Assembly (NCBI RefSeq): GCF_012927355.1
Contig: NZ_JABBGK010000003.1
Span: 485,653-549,652, forward strand
Direction of reading: 5' to 3'
Length of the DNA: 64,000 nt
Source of the DNA: Rhizobium terricola
GTDB lineage: Bacteria > Pseudomonadota > Alphaproteobacteria > Rhizobiales > Rhizobiaceae
Position numbers and translations under genes: made by a program. Under the pieces are notes generated by a model. That model had not been told where the DNA came from and searched no databases. It saw only the letters and a program-made list of their open reading frames with translations. This document shows, piece after piece, positions 1 through 9,051 of the stretch (position 1 is the first letter of the stretch; each line of letters begins with the position of its first letter).

Positions 1-1
1 G

Positions 2-862
2 CTGATCGGCTTCACGGCCATCCTGATGTGGTCGTTTCTGGCACTGCTCACGGCCGCGTCCGGCACGATGCCCCCGTTCCAGCTTTCGGCGATCACGTTT
101 GCGATCGGCAGCCTGCCGGGCATCGTGACCTTCATCCTGAAGCCGGAACGCATCCGCGAATTGCGCCAGCCTCCTAAGGTCTGGCTCACCGGCGTGATCG
201 GCCTTTTCGGTTATCATTTCCTCTACTTCACGGCCCTGCGTAATGCTCCGGCCGTCGAGGCCGGTCTGATCGCCTATCTCTGGCCCCTGCTCATCGTCGT
301 CGGCTCGGCTCTTCTGCCGGGCGAGCGGCTGCGCTGGTATCACGTGGCCGGTGCGCTTGCCGGGCTTGCCGGCACGGTGCTGATCGTCGCCAAGAACGGC
401 ATTGCCTTCGATCCGGCCTATGCATTCGGCTACATGGCCGCGCTCCTGTGCGCCTTCACCTGGTCGGGCTATTCGCTTCTCACGCGCCGCTTCGAGGCCG
501 TGTCGACCGACGTGGTGACCGGTTTCTGCCTTGCCACCTCGATCCTCTCGGCGCTCTGCCATCTCGGTCTCGAGACGACGGTCTGGCCGGACAGCGTGTC
601 GCAGTGGGTTGCCGTCGTCGGCCTCGGCATCTTCCCGGTCGGTCTTGCCTTTTATGCCTGGGACCATGGCGTGAAGAACGGCGACATCCAGATCCTCGGC
701 GCGTCGAGCTATGCCGCGCCGCTGCTGTCGACGCTCATCCTGACCCTGTTCGGCTTCGCCGAGCCGAGCCTCAGGATCGCCTTCGCCTGCCTGCTGATCA
801 CCGGCGGTGCCATGCTCGCGGCGCAGGACATGATCCGCCGCAAGCGCAAGGCCGAAGCCTGA
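2..862 (+). CDS. DMT-family (EamA/YddG-like) exporter, 5' end cut by window
   Basis: Integral inner-membrane transporter of the drug/metabolite superfamily, closest in feel to YddG-type aromatic amino acid exporters. The reading frame is open from base 2, so the true start lies upstream of the window; an internal ATG sits at 26. About 286 codons are visible with roughly ten hydrophobic segments in two EamA halves. Conserved-looking stretches are GYHFLYFTALRNAPAVEAGL and the AYLWPLL segment in the first half, and FTWSGYSLLTRRF at the start of the second. The tail is short and basic (RRKRKAEA). Substrate is inferred from family resemblance only. Confidence 0.85.
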   Translation: MIGFTAILMWSFLALLTAASGTMPPFQLSAITFAIGSLPGIVTFILKPERIRELRQPPKVWLTGVIGLFGYHFLYFTALRNAPAVEAGLIAYLWPLLIVVGSALLPGERLRWYHVAGALAGLAGTVLIVAKNGIAFDPAYAFGYMAALLCAFTWSGYSLLTRRFEAVSTDVVTGFCLATSILSALCHLGLETTVWPDSVSQWVAVVGLGIFPVGLAFYAWDHGVKNGDIQILGASSYAAPLLSTLILTLFGFAEPSLRIAFACLLITGGAMLAAQDMIRRKRKAEA

Positions 863-887
863 TCGGCCGATTGTTGGGGAGGGGACG

Positions 888-1538
888 ATGGAAGCCGCTG
901 CCACGATCGTCCTTTCGATCGCCGTCCTTGTCGGGCTCAGCTATTTCCTAATCCTGAACAAGCCGCCGAGCCACAGGCGTGCGTTCTGGAAGACCCTGCC
1001 GGTCTCGCTGCTTGCGCTCTATGCCCTTGTCATGGAGGCGCCGCATCTGATGGTCGCGGGGCTTGCGCTCAGCGCGCTCGGCGACGCCTTCCTGGCCTAT
1101 GAGGGCGAGCGGAACTTCATCGGCGGCCTTGCCTCCTTTCTCCTCGCTCATCTGGCCTACGGGGCACTGTTCTACCAGATCGGCGATGTCGGACTTGTCA
1201 CTGCAGAGGCCTGGAGGATGGTGGCTGCGGTCGTCGCCGTGCTGCTTGCCGGGGCCCTTGTCGGTTTCCTCTGGCGTGCGGCCGGCGAACTGGCGCCGGC
1301 CGTGCTCGCCTATGCCTCGGCGATCGCCGGCATGGCGGTCCTGTCGCTCGGCGTTTCTTCCGTCGCGGTCTTTGCGGGCGCCTTGCTCTTCATGTCGTCC
1401 GATGCGGTGCTGGCCGTCGAGACCTTCAAGATGACAAAAGATCACCCGCTGCGCCGTCTTGCCGCCCGCTATGTGTGGGCGAGCTACTTCGGTTCGCAGG
1501 TCGTGCTGACCCTGTCGGTCGTGGCAATCGCGTCCTGA
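888..1538 (+). CDS. Lysoplasmalogenase family protein (YhhN/TMEM86-like)
   Basis: 216-residue polytopic membrane protein of the YhhN family, whose characterised members hydrolyse the vinyl-ether bond of lysoplasmalogens. The family hallmark region is present: an acidic segment within membrane helices (ALSALGDAFLAYEGERNF, about residues 62-79) followed by FIGGLASFLLAHLAYGALF. The ATG is preceded by a strong GGGGAGGGG ribosome site. It lies 25 bp after the exporter and probably shares its transcript. The real substrate in an organism without known plasmalogens is unclear. Confidence 0.8.
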   Translation: MEAAATIVLSIAVLVGLSYFLILNKPPSHRRAFWKTLPVSLLALYALVMEAPHLMVAGLALSALGDAFLAYEGERNFIGGLASFLLAHLAYGALFYQIGDVGLVTAEAWRMVAAVVAVLLAGALVGFLWRAAGELAPAVLAYASAIAGMAVLSLGVSSVAVFAGALLFMSSDAVLAVETFKMTKDHPLRRLAARYVWASYFGSQVVLTLSVVAIAS

Positions 1539-1567
1539 CCGGCCGCGAGACTACCTGACGTCCGCCG

Positions 1568-1990
1568 TCAGTGTCCGGGCGACCAGCCGGGTGGTGCCAT
1601 CTCGAAGCTCTGATAGTCGAAGCCGGGTGCGACCGTGCAGCCCACCAGCGTGAAGTCGCCGAGGCTTTCGGCGGCCTGCCAGCCGTCGGCGGGGATCACG
1701 GCCTGCGGGCGCTCGCCGCGCAGGAGATCGGCCCCGAGCACGATGGTCTCGACGTTCGTTCCGTCGGGCGCGCTGTAGAGCGCCAGCGGCGCGCCGGCAT
1801 GGTAGTGCCAGACCTCGACAGCGTCACGGACCCGGTGCCAGTGGGAACGTTCCCCCGCCTTCAGCAGGTAGTAGATCGCCGTCGAGTGTCCCCGCGGTCC
1901 GCCGGCACCGTCGCGAAAGGTTTCGACGAACCAGCCGCCCTCGGGGTGGGGCTGCATCCCGAGGGTCTCGATCACCTCTTCTGCCGTCAT
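1568..1990 (-). CDS. DUF985 / cupin_5 family protein
   Basis: 140-residue single-domain cupin. Metal-ligand-like residues are visible in HWHRVRDAVEVWHYHAG (about residues 50-66), with the N-terminal HPEGGWFVETFRD typical of the DUF985 group. No signal peptide. Its ATG overlaps the stop of gloB (ATGA at 1987-1990 on the complement), so it is translationally coupled to glyoxalase II. Reaction unknown; a small-molecule sugar- or amino-compound-binding role is usually guessed for this family. Confidence 0.85.
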   Translation of the reverse strand: MTAEEVIETLGMQPHPEGGWFVETFRDGAGGPRGHSTAIYYLLKAGERSHWHRVRDAVEVWHYHAGAPLALYSAPDGTNVETIVLGADLLRGERPQAVIPADGWQAAESLGDFTLVGCTVAPGFDYQSFEMAPPGWSPGH

Positions 1991-2760
1991 CAGAAGTGAT
2001 CCTTGCGCTTGCGGATTTCGGCAAACACTTCCGTGTCCGTCGCGCCTTCCATCAGGAGGTTGCGGCGGATCGACGGGTCGGCGGCGCGCAGGAAGGGGTT
2101 CGTCTCCTTCTCCAGGCCGATCGTCGTCGGAATGGTGAATTCGCCCTTCTGGCGCTTGGTCTCGATCTCGGCGGCGCGGTTCTTCAGCCGGTCGTTCTCG
2201 GGGTCGATGGTGAGGGCAAAACGGGCGTTGGACAGCGTGTATTCATGGCCGAAGTAGACGGCCGTCTCGTCTGGGAGGGCGGCGAGCTTCTGAAGCGAAT
2301 GCCACATGTCGGCCGCAGGGCGCTCGAAGAGCCGGCCGCAGCCGAGGGCAAACAGGGTGTCGGCGGCAAACAGCAGCTTGTCGTCGGGGAGGTGGTAGCA
2401 GACATGGCCGGCGGTGTGGCCAGGCGTCTCGATCACCTGCACCATATGGCCGCCGAAGTCGAAGCTGTCGCCGTCGCCGACCGCGCGGTCGAGCCCGGGG
2501 ATCGCCACGGCCTCCTCGCGAGGGCCGATGATCTCGCAGCCGAACTTCTCCTTCAGTGCCAGGTTCGCCTCGACATGGTCACCGTGGTGATGCGTGGTGA
2601 AGACATGGGTGATCTTCCAGCCGCGGCGAGCCGCGGCGGCGAGGATCGGCTCCAGTTCGGGAGCGTCGATCGTGGCGGTGAGACCGCTTTCCTGACAGTG
2701 GATGAGAACGCCGAAATTGTCGCTCCGGCAGGGAAAGACGTCGAGGTCGAGGGGCTTCAT
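1990..2760 (-). CDS. gloB: Hydroxyacylglutathione hydrolase (glyoxalase II)
   Basis: 256-residue metallo-beta-lactamase-fold enzyme that hydrolyses S-lactoylglutathione to lactate and glutathione, the last step of methylglyoxal detoxification. The binuclear metal motif THHHGDH is at residues 56-62, followed by ETPGHTAGH, the bridging Asp in [16 protein letters not shown] and a later YFGHEYT histidine. The start MKPLDLDVF was chosen because it gives the usual family length; an upstream in-frame extension lacks similarity. Forms an overlapping pair with the downstream cupin gene and is divergent from a methyltransferase. Confidence 0.95.
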   Translation of the reverse strand: MKPLDLDVFPCRSDNFGVLIHCQESGLTATIDAPELEPILAAAARRGWKITHVFTTHHHGDHVEANLALKEKFGCEIIGPREEAVAIPGLDRAVGDGDSFDFGGHMVQVIETPGHTAGHVCYHLPDDKLLFAADTLFALGCGRLFERPAADMWHSLQKLAALPDETAVYFGHEYTLSNARFALTIDPENDRLKNRAAEIETKRQKGEFTIPTTIGLEKETNPFLRAADPSIRRNLLMEGATDTEVFAEIRKRKDHF

Positions 2761-2810
2761 CGGGCCTTTGTCCGTTGTGCTTCGATTGCTGAAATGTAGC
2801 GTGTTGCGCC

Positions 2811-2838
2811 TTGAAGTCCACCGGCCGCCTGCTATCAA
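2811..2838 (+). promoter_or_regulatory. Possible sigma-70-like promoter for the methyltransferase (leaderless)
   Basis: A TTGAAG at 2811-2816 and TATCAA at 2833-2838 are spaced by 16 bp. Transcription would begin around 2844-2846, that is at or next to the ATG at 2846, and there is no Shine-Dalgarno sequence there. Match to consensus is four of six in each box, so this is a weak call. Confidence 0.35.
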
Positions 2839-2845
2839 TGGCGCC

Positions 2846-3601
2846 ATGCACGTCGATATCGTCGATCTCCGCCAGTTCTACCATTCCATGCTGGGCCGCA
2901 TGGCGGAGGAATCGATCGCCATGGCGCTTTCGGCGCTCTGGGTGCGGCTGCCGCAGGAGCGTCTCGTCGGCCTCGGCTATGCCATCCCGTTCCTCGATCG
3001 CTTCCGGGCTGACACGGAACGAACCTTCGCCTTCATGCCGGCCGGACAGGGTGCGGTGAACTGGCCGGTCGGCGAGCCGTCTGCCACGGCGCTGGTGTTC
3101 GACGAGGAGCTGCCGTTACCGGATTCCTCGGTCGATCGGGTGCTGATGGTCCATTCGCTGGAATTCGCCGAAAACCCGCGGGAAAGCCTGAAGGAGATCT
3201 GGCGGGTGCTGGCACCCGGCGGGCGGCTGGTCGTGGTGGTGCCGAACCGGCGCGGGGTCTGGGCCCGGATGGAGCACACGCCTTTCGGATCCGGCCGCCC
3301 CTATTCGCGCGGCCAGCTGACCGCACTTTTCCGCGAGACCAATTTCACGCCGGGGGCGAGCGCGGAGGCGCTGTTCTTCCCGCCGTCGAAGATCCGCGCG
3401 GTCTTGCGTCTGCGGCGCAGTTTCGAGCGGCTGGGGCGTTTTGTCTGGCCGGCCTTCTCCGGCGTCATCGTCATCGAGGCGCAGAAGCGCCTCTATCAGG
3501 GCCTGCCGGTCGCGGCACGAGCTTCGCGCCGTGTCTTCGCGCCCGTTCTCGCGCCTCAAGGGGTGCCCACGACACGGGTGAAGGCGCTGCCGGAGCGCTG
3601 A
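2846..3601 (+). CDS. Class I SAM-dependent methyltransferase
   Basis: 251-residue soluble protein with a methyltransferase_11-like core. Visible are [20 protein letters not shown] (motif II/III region, acidic loop and start of strand 4) and [20 protein letters not shown] (post-III helix and strand), which together are typical of small-molecule or lipid methyltransferases. The N-terminus is divergent: a short helical segment replaces the usual glycine-rich motif I, which is weak here. The start at 2846 (MHVDIVDL) was chosen by alignment feel; ATG 2888 is possible. Lies divergent from gloB with 85 bp between. Substrate unknown. Confidence 0.8.
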   Translation: MHVDIVDLRQFYHSMLGRMAEESIAMALSALWVRLPQERLVGLGYAIPFLDRFRADTERTFAFMPAGQGAVNWPVGEPSATALVFDEELPLPDSSVDRVLMVHSLEFAENPRESLKEIWRVLAPGGRLVVVVPNRRGVWARMEHTPFGSGRPYSRGQLTALFRETNFTPGASAEALFFPPSKIRAVLRLRRSFERLGRFVWPAFSGVIVIEAQKRLYQGLPVAARASRRVFAPVLAPQGVPTTRVKALPER

Positions 3602-3718
3602 TCCGGAGGACGGCTGCGACAGCGGTCGCCCTCGACAAAACCGGCTTTCCGTTTTATGGGCTCTCATCCGATATTGCCGGGCGTCCGCCCGGAATTTCAA
3701 CGACAGAAAGCCACATCG

Positions 3719-4825
3719 ATGAGCAGCGAAACCATGAAGCCGACCCCGCGTCCGGGTATCCTTGACATTGCCGCCTACGTGCCGGGCAAGGAACATGCGC
3801 CGGGCGTCGCGCGGGTCTTCAAGCTGTCGTCGAACGAAACCCCGCACGGTCCGAGCCCCAAGGCGATCGACGCCTTCAAGCAGAGCGCCGGCCATCTCGA
3901 AATCTACCCGGACGGCCAGGCGGTGGCGCTGCGCGAGGCGATTGCCGAAGTGCACGGCCTGAACGCCGCCAACATCCTGTGCGGCAACGGTTCTGACGAA
4001 CTGCTCGGCCTGCTTTGCCACGTCTATCTCGGCCCGGGCGACGAAGGCATCATCACCGAGCACGGCTTCCTCGTCTACAAGATCCAGATCATGGGCGCCG
4101 GTGCGACCCCGGTCGTGGTGAAGGAAAAGGATTGCACGGTCGATGTCGATGCGATCCTTGCCGCCGTGACGGAGAAGACGAAGATCGTCTTCCTCGCCAA
4201 TCCGGGCAATCCGACCGGCACCTATGTGCCGGCGAGCGAGATCCGTCGCCTGCATGCCGGCCTGCCGGGCAATGTCATCCTGGTGCTCGACGCGGCCTAT
4301 GCGGAATATGTCCGCCGCAACGACTACGAGGCCGGCATCGAGCTCGTCTCCGGCAACCGCAACGTCGTGATGACCCGCACCTTCTCGAAGGTCTACGGGC
4401 TTGCGGCGCTGCGCATCGGTTGGGCCTATGCGCCGCTGGAGATCATCGACGCGCTGAACCGCGTGCGTGGTCCGTTCAACATGAATGCGCCGGCAATCTC
4501 TGCGGGTGCGGCATCGGTCCGCGACCAGGCCTTCGTCACGATGGCGGCCGACTACAATCTCGCCTGGGTCGAGAAGGTCTCGACCGCGCTCTCAGCTCTC
4601 GGCCTCAAGGTCACGCCTTCGGTTGCCAATTTCGTGCTGGTTCATTTTCCTGACGTCGACGGCAAGCGCGCCGCCGAGGCCGACGACTTCCTGACCAGCC
4701 GCGGCTTCATCCTGCGCGCCGTGCGCGGCTATGGCTTTGCCAATTCGCTGCGCATGACGATCGGCAGCGAAGAGGCCAATCGCGGCGTGATCGATGCGCT
4801 GACCGAGTTCATGGGGCGTGCCTGA
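3719..4825 (+). CDS. hisC: Histidinol-phosphate / aromatic aminotransferase
   Basis: 368-residue class I/II PLP aminotransferase of the HisC type. The PLP-lysine is K224 in [24 protein letters not shown] is at 161-167 and the D191/Y194 pair contacts the cofactor. It converts imidazole acetol phosphate to histidinol phosphate. Because its stop overlaps the start of tyrC (TGATG), in this position it probably also transaminates aromatic keto acids for tyrosine and phenylalanine synthesis. MSSETMKP at 3719 was preferred over an upstream in-frame ATG at 3656 that adds 21 unlikely residues. Confidence 0.93.
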   Translation: MSSETMKPTPRPGILDIAAYVPGKEHAPGVARVFKLSSNETPHGPSPKAIDAFKQSAGHLEIYPDGQAVALREAIAEVHGLNAANILCGNGSDELLGLLCHVYLGPGDEGIITEHGFLVYKIQIMGAGATPVVVKEKDCTVDVDAILAAVTEKTKIVFLANPGNPTGTYVPASEIRRLHAGLPGNVILVLDAAYAEYVRRNDYEAGIELVSGNRNVVMTRTFSKVYGLAALRIGWAYAPLEIIDALNRVRGPFNMNAPAISAGAASVRDQAFVTMAADYNLAWVEKVSTALSALGLKVTPSVANFVLVHFPDVDGKRAAEADDFLTSRGFILRAVRGYGFANSLRMTIGSEEANRGVIDALTEFMGRA

Positions 4826-5751
4826 TGACTGCGATGTTCGACCGGATCGCGCTGATCGGTATCGGCCTCATCGGCTCGTCGATCGCCCGCGACGTGAAGG
4901 AACTGGGCCTTGCCCGTGACGTTGTCGTCTCGACCCGCAGCGCCGACACGCTGAAGCGCGCGGAAGAGCTTGCCCTCGGTACGGCCTACGAGCTGTCGGC
5001 GGCGGATGCGGTCAGGGATGCCGACCTAGTGATCGTCTCGGTTCCGGTCGGCGCCTCAGAAGCCGTGGCCCGGCAGATCGCCCCGCATCTGAAGCCGGGT
5101 GCAATCGTCACCGACGTCGGCTCGACCAAGGCGTCGGTCATCGCCCAGATGGCGCCGCACATGCCGGACAACGTGCATTTCATTCCAGGGCATCCACTTG
5201 CGGGCACGGAAAAGTCCGGCCCGGATGCCGGCTTCACCGGTCTGTTCCAGGGGCGCTGGTGCATCTTCACGCCGCTGCCGGGCACCGATGCCGGCGCGCT
5301 TGCGACGCTCCGTGCCTTCTGGGGTGCGCTCGGCTCCAAGATCGACGAGATGGACCCGGAGCATCACGACAAGGTGCTGGCGATCGTCTCGCACCTGCCG
5401 CACATCATCGCCTACAACATCGTCGGCACGGCGGACGACCTCGAGACGGTGACGCAGTCGGAAGTGATCAAGTATTCGGCGTCCGGTTTCCGCGACTTCA
5501 CCCGTCTTGCGGCCTCTGATCCTACCATGTGGCGCGACGTCTGCCTGCACAACAAGGACGCGATCCTCGAAATGCTGGCGCGCTTCTCTGAGGATCTCGC
5601 CTATCTGCAGCGGGCGATCCGCTGGGGTGAAGGCGACAAGCTGTTCGATCTCTTCACCCGCACCCGCGCCATTCGCCGCTCGATCATCGAGGCTGGCCAG
5701 GATGTCGACGTGCCGGATTTTGGCCGCCACTCGCTGGAGAAGAAGGCCTGA
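4825..5751 (+). CDS. tyrC: Prephenate/cyclohexadienyl dehydrogenase
   Basis: 308-residue NAD(P)-dependent TyrA-family dehydrogenase that oxidatively decarboxylates prephenate and/or arogenate on the tyrosine pathway. The Rossmann motif GIGLIG is at 12-17, followed by the catalytic-domain signature IPGHPLAGTEKSGPDAGF and the SHLPHIIAYNIV helix. There is no fused chorismate mutase or ACT domain, as is normal for the cyclohexadienyl type. Start overlaps the hisC stop, giving a two-gene operon. The substrate preference, prephenate against arogenate, cannot be read from sequence. Confidence 0.92.
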   Translation: MTAMFDRIALIGIGLIGSSIARDVKELGLARDVVVSTRSADTLKRAEELALGTAYELSAADAVRDADLVIVSVPVGASEAVARQIAPHLKPGAIVTDVGSTKASVIAQMAPHMPDNVHFIPGHPLAGTEKSGPDAGFTGLFQGRWCIFTPLPGTDAGALATLRAFWGALGSKIDEMDPEHHDKVLAIVSHLPHIIAYNIVGTADDLETVTQSEVIKYSASGFRDFTRLAASDPTMWRDVCLHNKDAILEMLARFSEDLAYLQRAIRWGEGDKLFDLFTRTRAIRRSIIEAGQDVDVPDFGRHSLEKKA

Positions 5752-5760
5752 CCGCTTCGC

Positions 5761-6774
5761 TCAGAGCGGCGGCAGGACACCGATCGGGATGATGCCGAGG
5801 GAGACGACGCCGTTCGTCAGCCTGAGGTCGGCGCCGCCCTTGTCCTGACCGCCGAACAGCGCCTTCAGCACATTGGCAGCGCTGTCGATGCTGTCCTTCT
5901 CCTCGGGGAACGCTGCGTTCAGGGTATCCCGCCAGGCGGCGATGCCCTCGATTTCGAAGCGAAGCCTGCCGGACAGCATGCCGTCATCGCCGACCGAGAT
6001 AGGGCCGCTGATCGTCACGACGCGGCCACCGCCCATGTCTGCCACGAGGCGGCGGATCTCGCCCTCGCTGCCGTAGAGCCCTTCCCCGCGGTCGCCCTTG
6101 AGTTCGAGATACTTGGCTTTGCCGACGAGCGTCATGTCCAGGCTCGATGATACCGGCGGCAGGAGCGACGTCTGGCCGCGCACCGACACCACCGCGTCGC
6201 GTGACAGGAGCGCGATGTCCAGGTCCTCGCCGGAGCGGCGAAGGTGGGCTTCCGCATGCGGCGCCGTCGTCTCGATGGTCGCCCCGTCGACCAGGGTCGT
6301 CAGAAGAACCTGCAGACCGGTCGCTTCGAGCGAGGTGCGGTCGAGGCCGGAGAGCCCGGCATTGAGGCTCGAACGCAGCGCCTGCCATTCCAGCGCCAGC
6401 GAGAAGCCTAGCGCCGAGCGGACCTGGCCGGGGCTGTCCAGTTCCCAGACCACATGGCCCGGGGCATAGACCTGTGCCGCCGAGCGGAATGCGCCGAAAC
6501 TTGCTGACAGGCCATGGAAATGGTCGTCGACGGACAGCCGGCTGCAGGTGACGCCGACGCGGAAGGGGAAGCCGCCGACCTGCATGTCGTCGCATTCCGC
6601 GGTGATGGCCGCGGGATTGGCGCCGGAAAGGACCGCCGTCAATTTGTCCCTCAGGGCCCCTGCCGCGCCGTACCACAGGCCGCTATAGACGAGGATGCAG
6701 AGCACGACGGCAATGCCGAGTCGTACGACCTTCAGGGTGGCGACACTCCGGTTTTCCTCACTCGACGTTGCCAT
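5761..6774 (-). CDS. DUF2125 domain protein, membrane anchored
   Basis: 337 residues from the ATG at 6774 (an ATG four codons upstream at 6786 is also possible). One N-terminal transmembrane helix (VVRLGIAVVLCILVYSGLWY) is followed by a long periplasmic domain with YGAAGALRDK and the paired-cysteine region of DUF2125 (AECDDMQVGGFPFRVGVTC). No enzymatic motif. Ends 9 bp from the tyrC stop in convergent orientation and starts about 50 bp from the divergent ChaC gene. Function unknown; the broadly conserved alphaproteobacterial family looks like an envelope protein. Confidence 0.85.
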   Translation of the reverse strand: MATSSEENRSVATLKVVRLGIAVVLCILVYSGLWYGAAGALRDKLTAVLSGANPAAITAECDDMQVGGFPFRVGVTCSRLSVDDHFHGLSASFGAFRSAAQVYAPGHVVWELDSPGQVRSALGFSLALEWQALRSSLNAGLSGLDRTSLEATGLQVLLTTLVDGATIETTAPHAEAHLRRSGEDLDIALLSRDAVVSVRGQTSLLPPVSSSLDMTLVGKAKYLELKGDRGEGLYGSEGEIRRLVADMGGGRVVTISGPISVGDDGMLSGRLRFEIEGIAAWRDTLNAAFPEEKDSIDSAANVLKALFGGQDKGGADLRLTNGVVSLGIIPIGVLPPL

Positions 6775-6826
6775 CAGGCGCTCCAAACGTAAAATGGTGA
6801 TCCGGTAATCGGGCCGGTATTCTGGA

Positions 6827-7372
6827 ATGACCTGCGATATGGACGAATTTTGGGTGTTTGGCTACGGATCCCTGATGTGGAATCCGGGCTTTTCCTACGA
6901 GGAGCGGGCCCAGGCCCTGATGTTGGGCTATCGCCGCTCGCTGTGCGTGCGCTCCTGGGTCCATCGCGGCACACAGGAATGCCCGGGGCTGGTGCTGGGA
7001 CTGGATCACGGTGGCTCGTGCCGCGGCGTCGCCTTCAGGGTCGCCGAAGCAAACCGGGAGGAAACCATCGACTACCTTCGCCAGCGCGAGCTCGTGACCC
7101 ATGTCTATCTGGAGCGCACCCTGCCGATCCGCCTCTCCGACGGACGGAAGGTCAGGGCGCTGACCTATGTCATCGATCGCGGGCATCATCAGTATGCCGG
7201 GTCGGTTTCCGTCGGTGAGGCGGCCGAGATCGTCAACCGCGCGGTCGGTGTGTCGGGACCCAACCCGGTCTATGTGGCCAACACGGTCGCGCATCTGCGC
7301 GAACTCGGCATCCGGGACCACTGGCTGGAGCAGGTCGCCGCCGAAATCGAGCGGCTTGAAGGCGTTGCCTGA
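6827..7372 (+). CDS. ChaC-like gamma-glutamylcyclotransferase
   Basis: 181-residue soluble enzyme of the ChaC group, which cleaves glutathione to 5-oxoproline and Cys-Gly. The substrate-loop signature FGYGSLMWNPGF is near the N-terminus, and the catalytic glutamate expected mid-protein is probably in RVAEANREETIDYLRQRE. ATG 6827 is used; ATG 6839 (MDEFWVFGYGS) is equally plausible. Single gene divergent from DUF2125. With gloB, grxC and a nitrilase-like amidase elsewhere in the window it points to active glutathione turnover. Confidence 0.88.
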   Translation: MTCDMDEFWVFGYGSLMWNPGFSYEERAQALMLGYRRSLCVRSWVHRGTQECPGLVLGLDHGGSCRGVAFRVAEANREETIDYLRQRELVTHVYLERTLPIRLSDGRKVRALTYVIDRGHHQYAGSVSVGEAAEIVNRAVGVSGPNPVYVANTVAHLRELGIRDHWLEQVAAEIERLEGVA

Positions 7373-7375
7373 GCC

Positions 7376-8167
7376 TCAGGCGTCCTTTTCGGCCAGAAGC
7401 TCTTTCATCCGCTTGGCGGCGGACGGCGGCAGCGGAAGGCCGGGATTGTTCTCCACCGTCTCGATGAGGAGTTCGTCGCTTACCCATTCGAGTTTTTCGA
7501 TGAGGGTTTCGTAGAAGGTGTCAGGATCGAGCCCGGGCGCGATCGGCGGCAGGATCTTCACCTTGAAATGCCCGGGGAAGCGGAGGAACTTGCGGCGCGG
7601 CCAGAACAGGCCGGGATGCATTGCGACGGGTACGACCGGAACTTCGAGGTCGCGATAGATGCGGGCAATGCCGTATTTGTAGGCCGGCTCGGCGCCCGGC
7701 GGACGGCGGGTGCCCTCCGGGTAGATGATGAGCTGGCGGCCGTCGGCCATCTCCTTCTTGGTGCGCTCCATCACCCCGACCATCACCTTGCCCTTGGCGC
7801 CGCGATCGACCGGGATCATCTTCTGCCGGGCGACATACCATCCGAAGATCGGGATCCACATCAATTCCCGCTTGAGAATGTAGACCGGGTCGTCGAGCCA
7901 GGGCAGCAGCGCGTAGGTGTCCCAAAGGGACTGGTGCTTCGGCGCAAGGATGTAGCCGCCCTTCGGAATGTTCTCGAGCCCCTCCACGGTGAATGTCGTG
8001 CCGACGATTTTCTCCATCAGCCAGTGGTTGGAGCGGGCCCAGTTCTTCGGAATGACGAAGGCCTTCTTGCGTGGCGCCAGGAAGTAATAGGGCGACAGCA
8101 AGATCATCTGCAGGATCAGGTTTGCATAGAAGAGCGTGTTGAACAGGATCGAACGCAGTATGATCAT
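7376..8167 (-). CDS. plsC: 1-acyl-sn-glycerol-3-phosphate acyltransferase
   Basis: 263-residue inner-membrane acyltransferase making phosphatidic acid from lysophosphatidic acid. It has an N-terminal membrane segment (residues about 8-30), the HX4D catalytic motif HQSLWD at 78-83, PVDRGAKG, and the glycerol-3-phosphate-binding EGTRRPPG with a following basic patch. Last gene of the leftward ftsE-ftsX-ydcF-plsC run, 88 bp after ydcF, so it may have its own promoter. This gene order recurs in rhizobia. Confidence 0.93.
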   Translation of the reverse strand: MIILRSILFNTLFYANLILQMILLSPYYFLAPRKKAFVIPKNWARSNHWLMEKIVGTTFTVEGLENIPKGGYILAPKHQSLWDTYALLPWLDDPVYILKRELMWIPIFGWYVARQKMIPVDRGAKGKVMVGVMERTKKEMADGRQLIIYPEGTRRPPGAEPAYKYGIARIYRDLEVPVVPVAMHPGLFWPRRKFLRFPGHFKVKILPPIAPGLDPDTFYETLIEKLEWVSDELLIETVENNPGLPLPPSAAKRMKELLAEKDA

Positions 8168-8255
8168 CGGGCAGGATTTCCTAAGACGGGCGTGACACCG
8201 TCCCTAACGCATATTGCCCGGGATAAAAAGCCGTGTTTTGCCGGTCGCGGCCGGC

Positions 8256-9032
8256 TCAGCCCGACGTCTTCGCGAACTTGGCCGTCGAGCGCAACCCGTC
8301 GCCGGCACCCCATCCAATCACGCCGCGTGCATAGGCGATCAGCGTCTTGCCGTATTCCGACAGGAGGGTGCGCACGACATTGGGATCGGCATACCAGGCG
8401 GTGTGCTTGAGATCGGCATTGACCACCGGATAGGGAATGAAGTTGGTCGCGCGATCGATACGGCGCAACTCCATGAGGCTGCGCGGCATGTGATAATTGT
8501 TGGTGACGACGAGAACTGAGGCATAGCCGTGATCATGGATCCAGCGCGAGGTCTCATTGGCGTTGCCGATCGTGTCCAGCGCCTCGTAACCGACGTCGAC
8601 GCAGCATTCGAAGAGGTCCGGCGAACTCTGGGTCATCTTGCGGATCTGCGCCGGAGATGTCGTCGGATGGGCACCGGAGATGAGCAGGCGCCGACCGGAA
8701 CCGCGGCGCAGGAGTTCCACCGCCTGGTCAATCCGCTGATAGCCGCCGGTCAGCACGACGATGGCATCGGCGCGGGCATCGGCGGGCGGGACGAGGGTGG
8801 TGACCGAATCGGCAAACCACAGGAAGCCGGCAAGGATGACGGCGCAAAGCAGGATCGCGATCAGGCCGGCATAGTGCAGAAAACGACGTAGCAGGCCCCG
8901 GCGCGCAAGAAGGCCGCCGGCGGGGTTCTTTGGCAGATCCTCGCGGAATGCTCTATCGCGTCTCATCCGACCCATCGTCATTGTTCGTGCATAGCGTGCT
9001 TCTGCCATGCGGAACAGGCGGCTTTGTGGCAT
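8256..9032 (-). CDS. YdcF family (DUF218, ElyC/SanA-like) membrane protein
   Basis: Up to 258 residues. A basic N-terminus precedes one transmembrane helix (LIAILLCAVILAGFLWFA), then a DUF218 domain with DAIVVLTGGYQRIDQAVELL and VLVVTNNYHMPRSLMELRR, both characteristic of the family. ElyC and SanA members act in envelope or peptidoglycan precursor homeostasis. The start is uncertain: ATGs at 9032, 9008, 8981 and 8975 are all in frame and none has a good ribosome site. The longest start lies 19 bp past the ftsX stop, consistent with an operon. Confidence 0.85.
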   Translation of the reverse strand: MPQSRLFRMAEARYARTMTMGRMRRDRAFREDLPKNPAGGLLARRGLLRRFLHYAGLIAILLCAVILAGFLWFADSVTTLVPPADARADAIVVLTGGYQRIDQAVELLRRGSGRRLLISGAHPTTSPAQIRKMTQSSPDLFECCVDVGYEALDTIGNANETSRWIHDHGYASVLVVTNNYHMPRSLMELRRIDRATNFIPYPVVNADLKHTAWYADPNVVRTLLSEYGKTLIAYARGVIGWGAGDGLRSTAKFAKTSG

Positions 9033-9051
9033 TCAACAGGCTTTCACGGCG

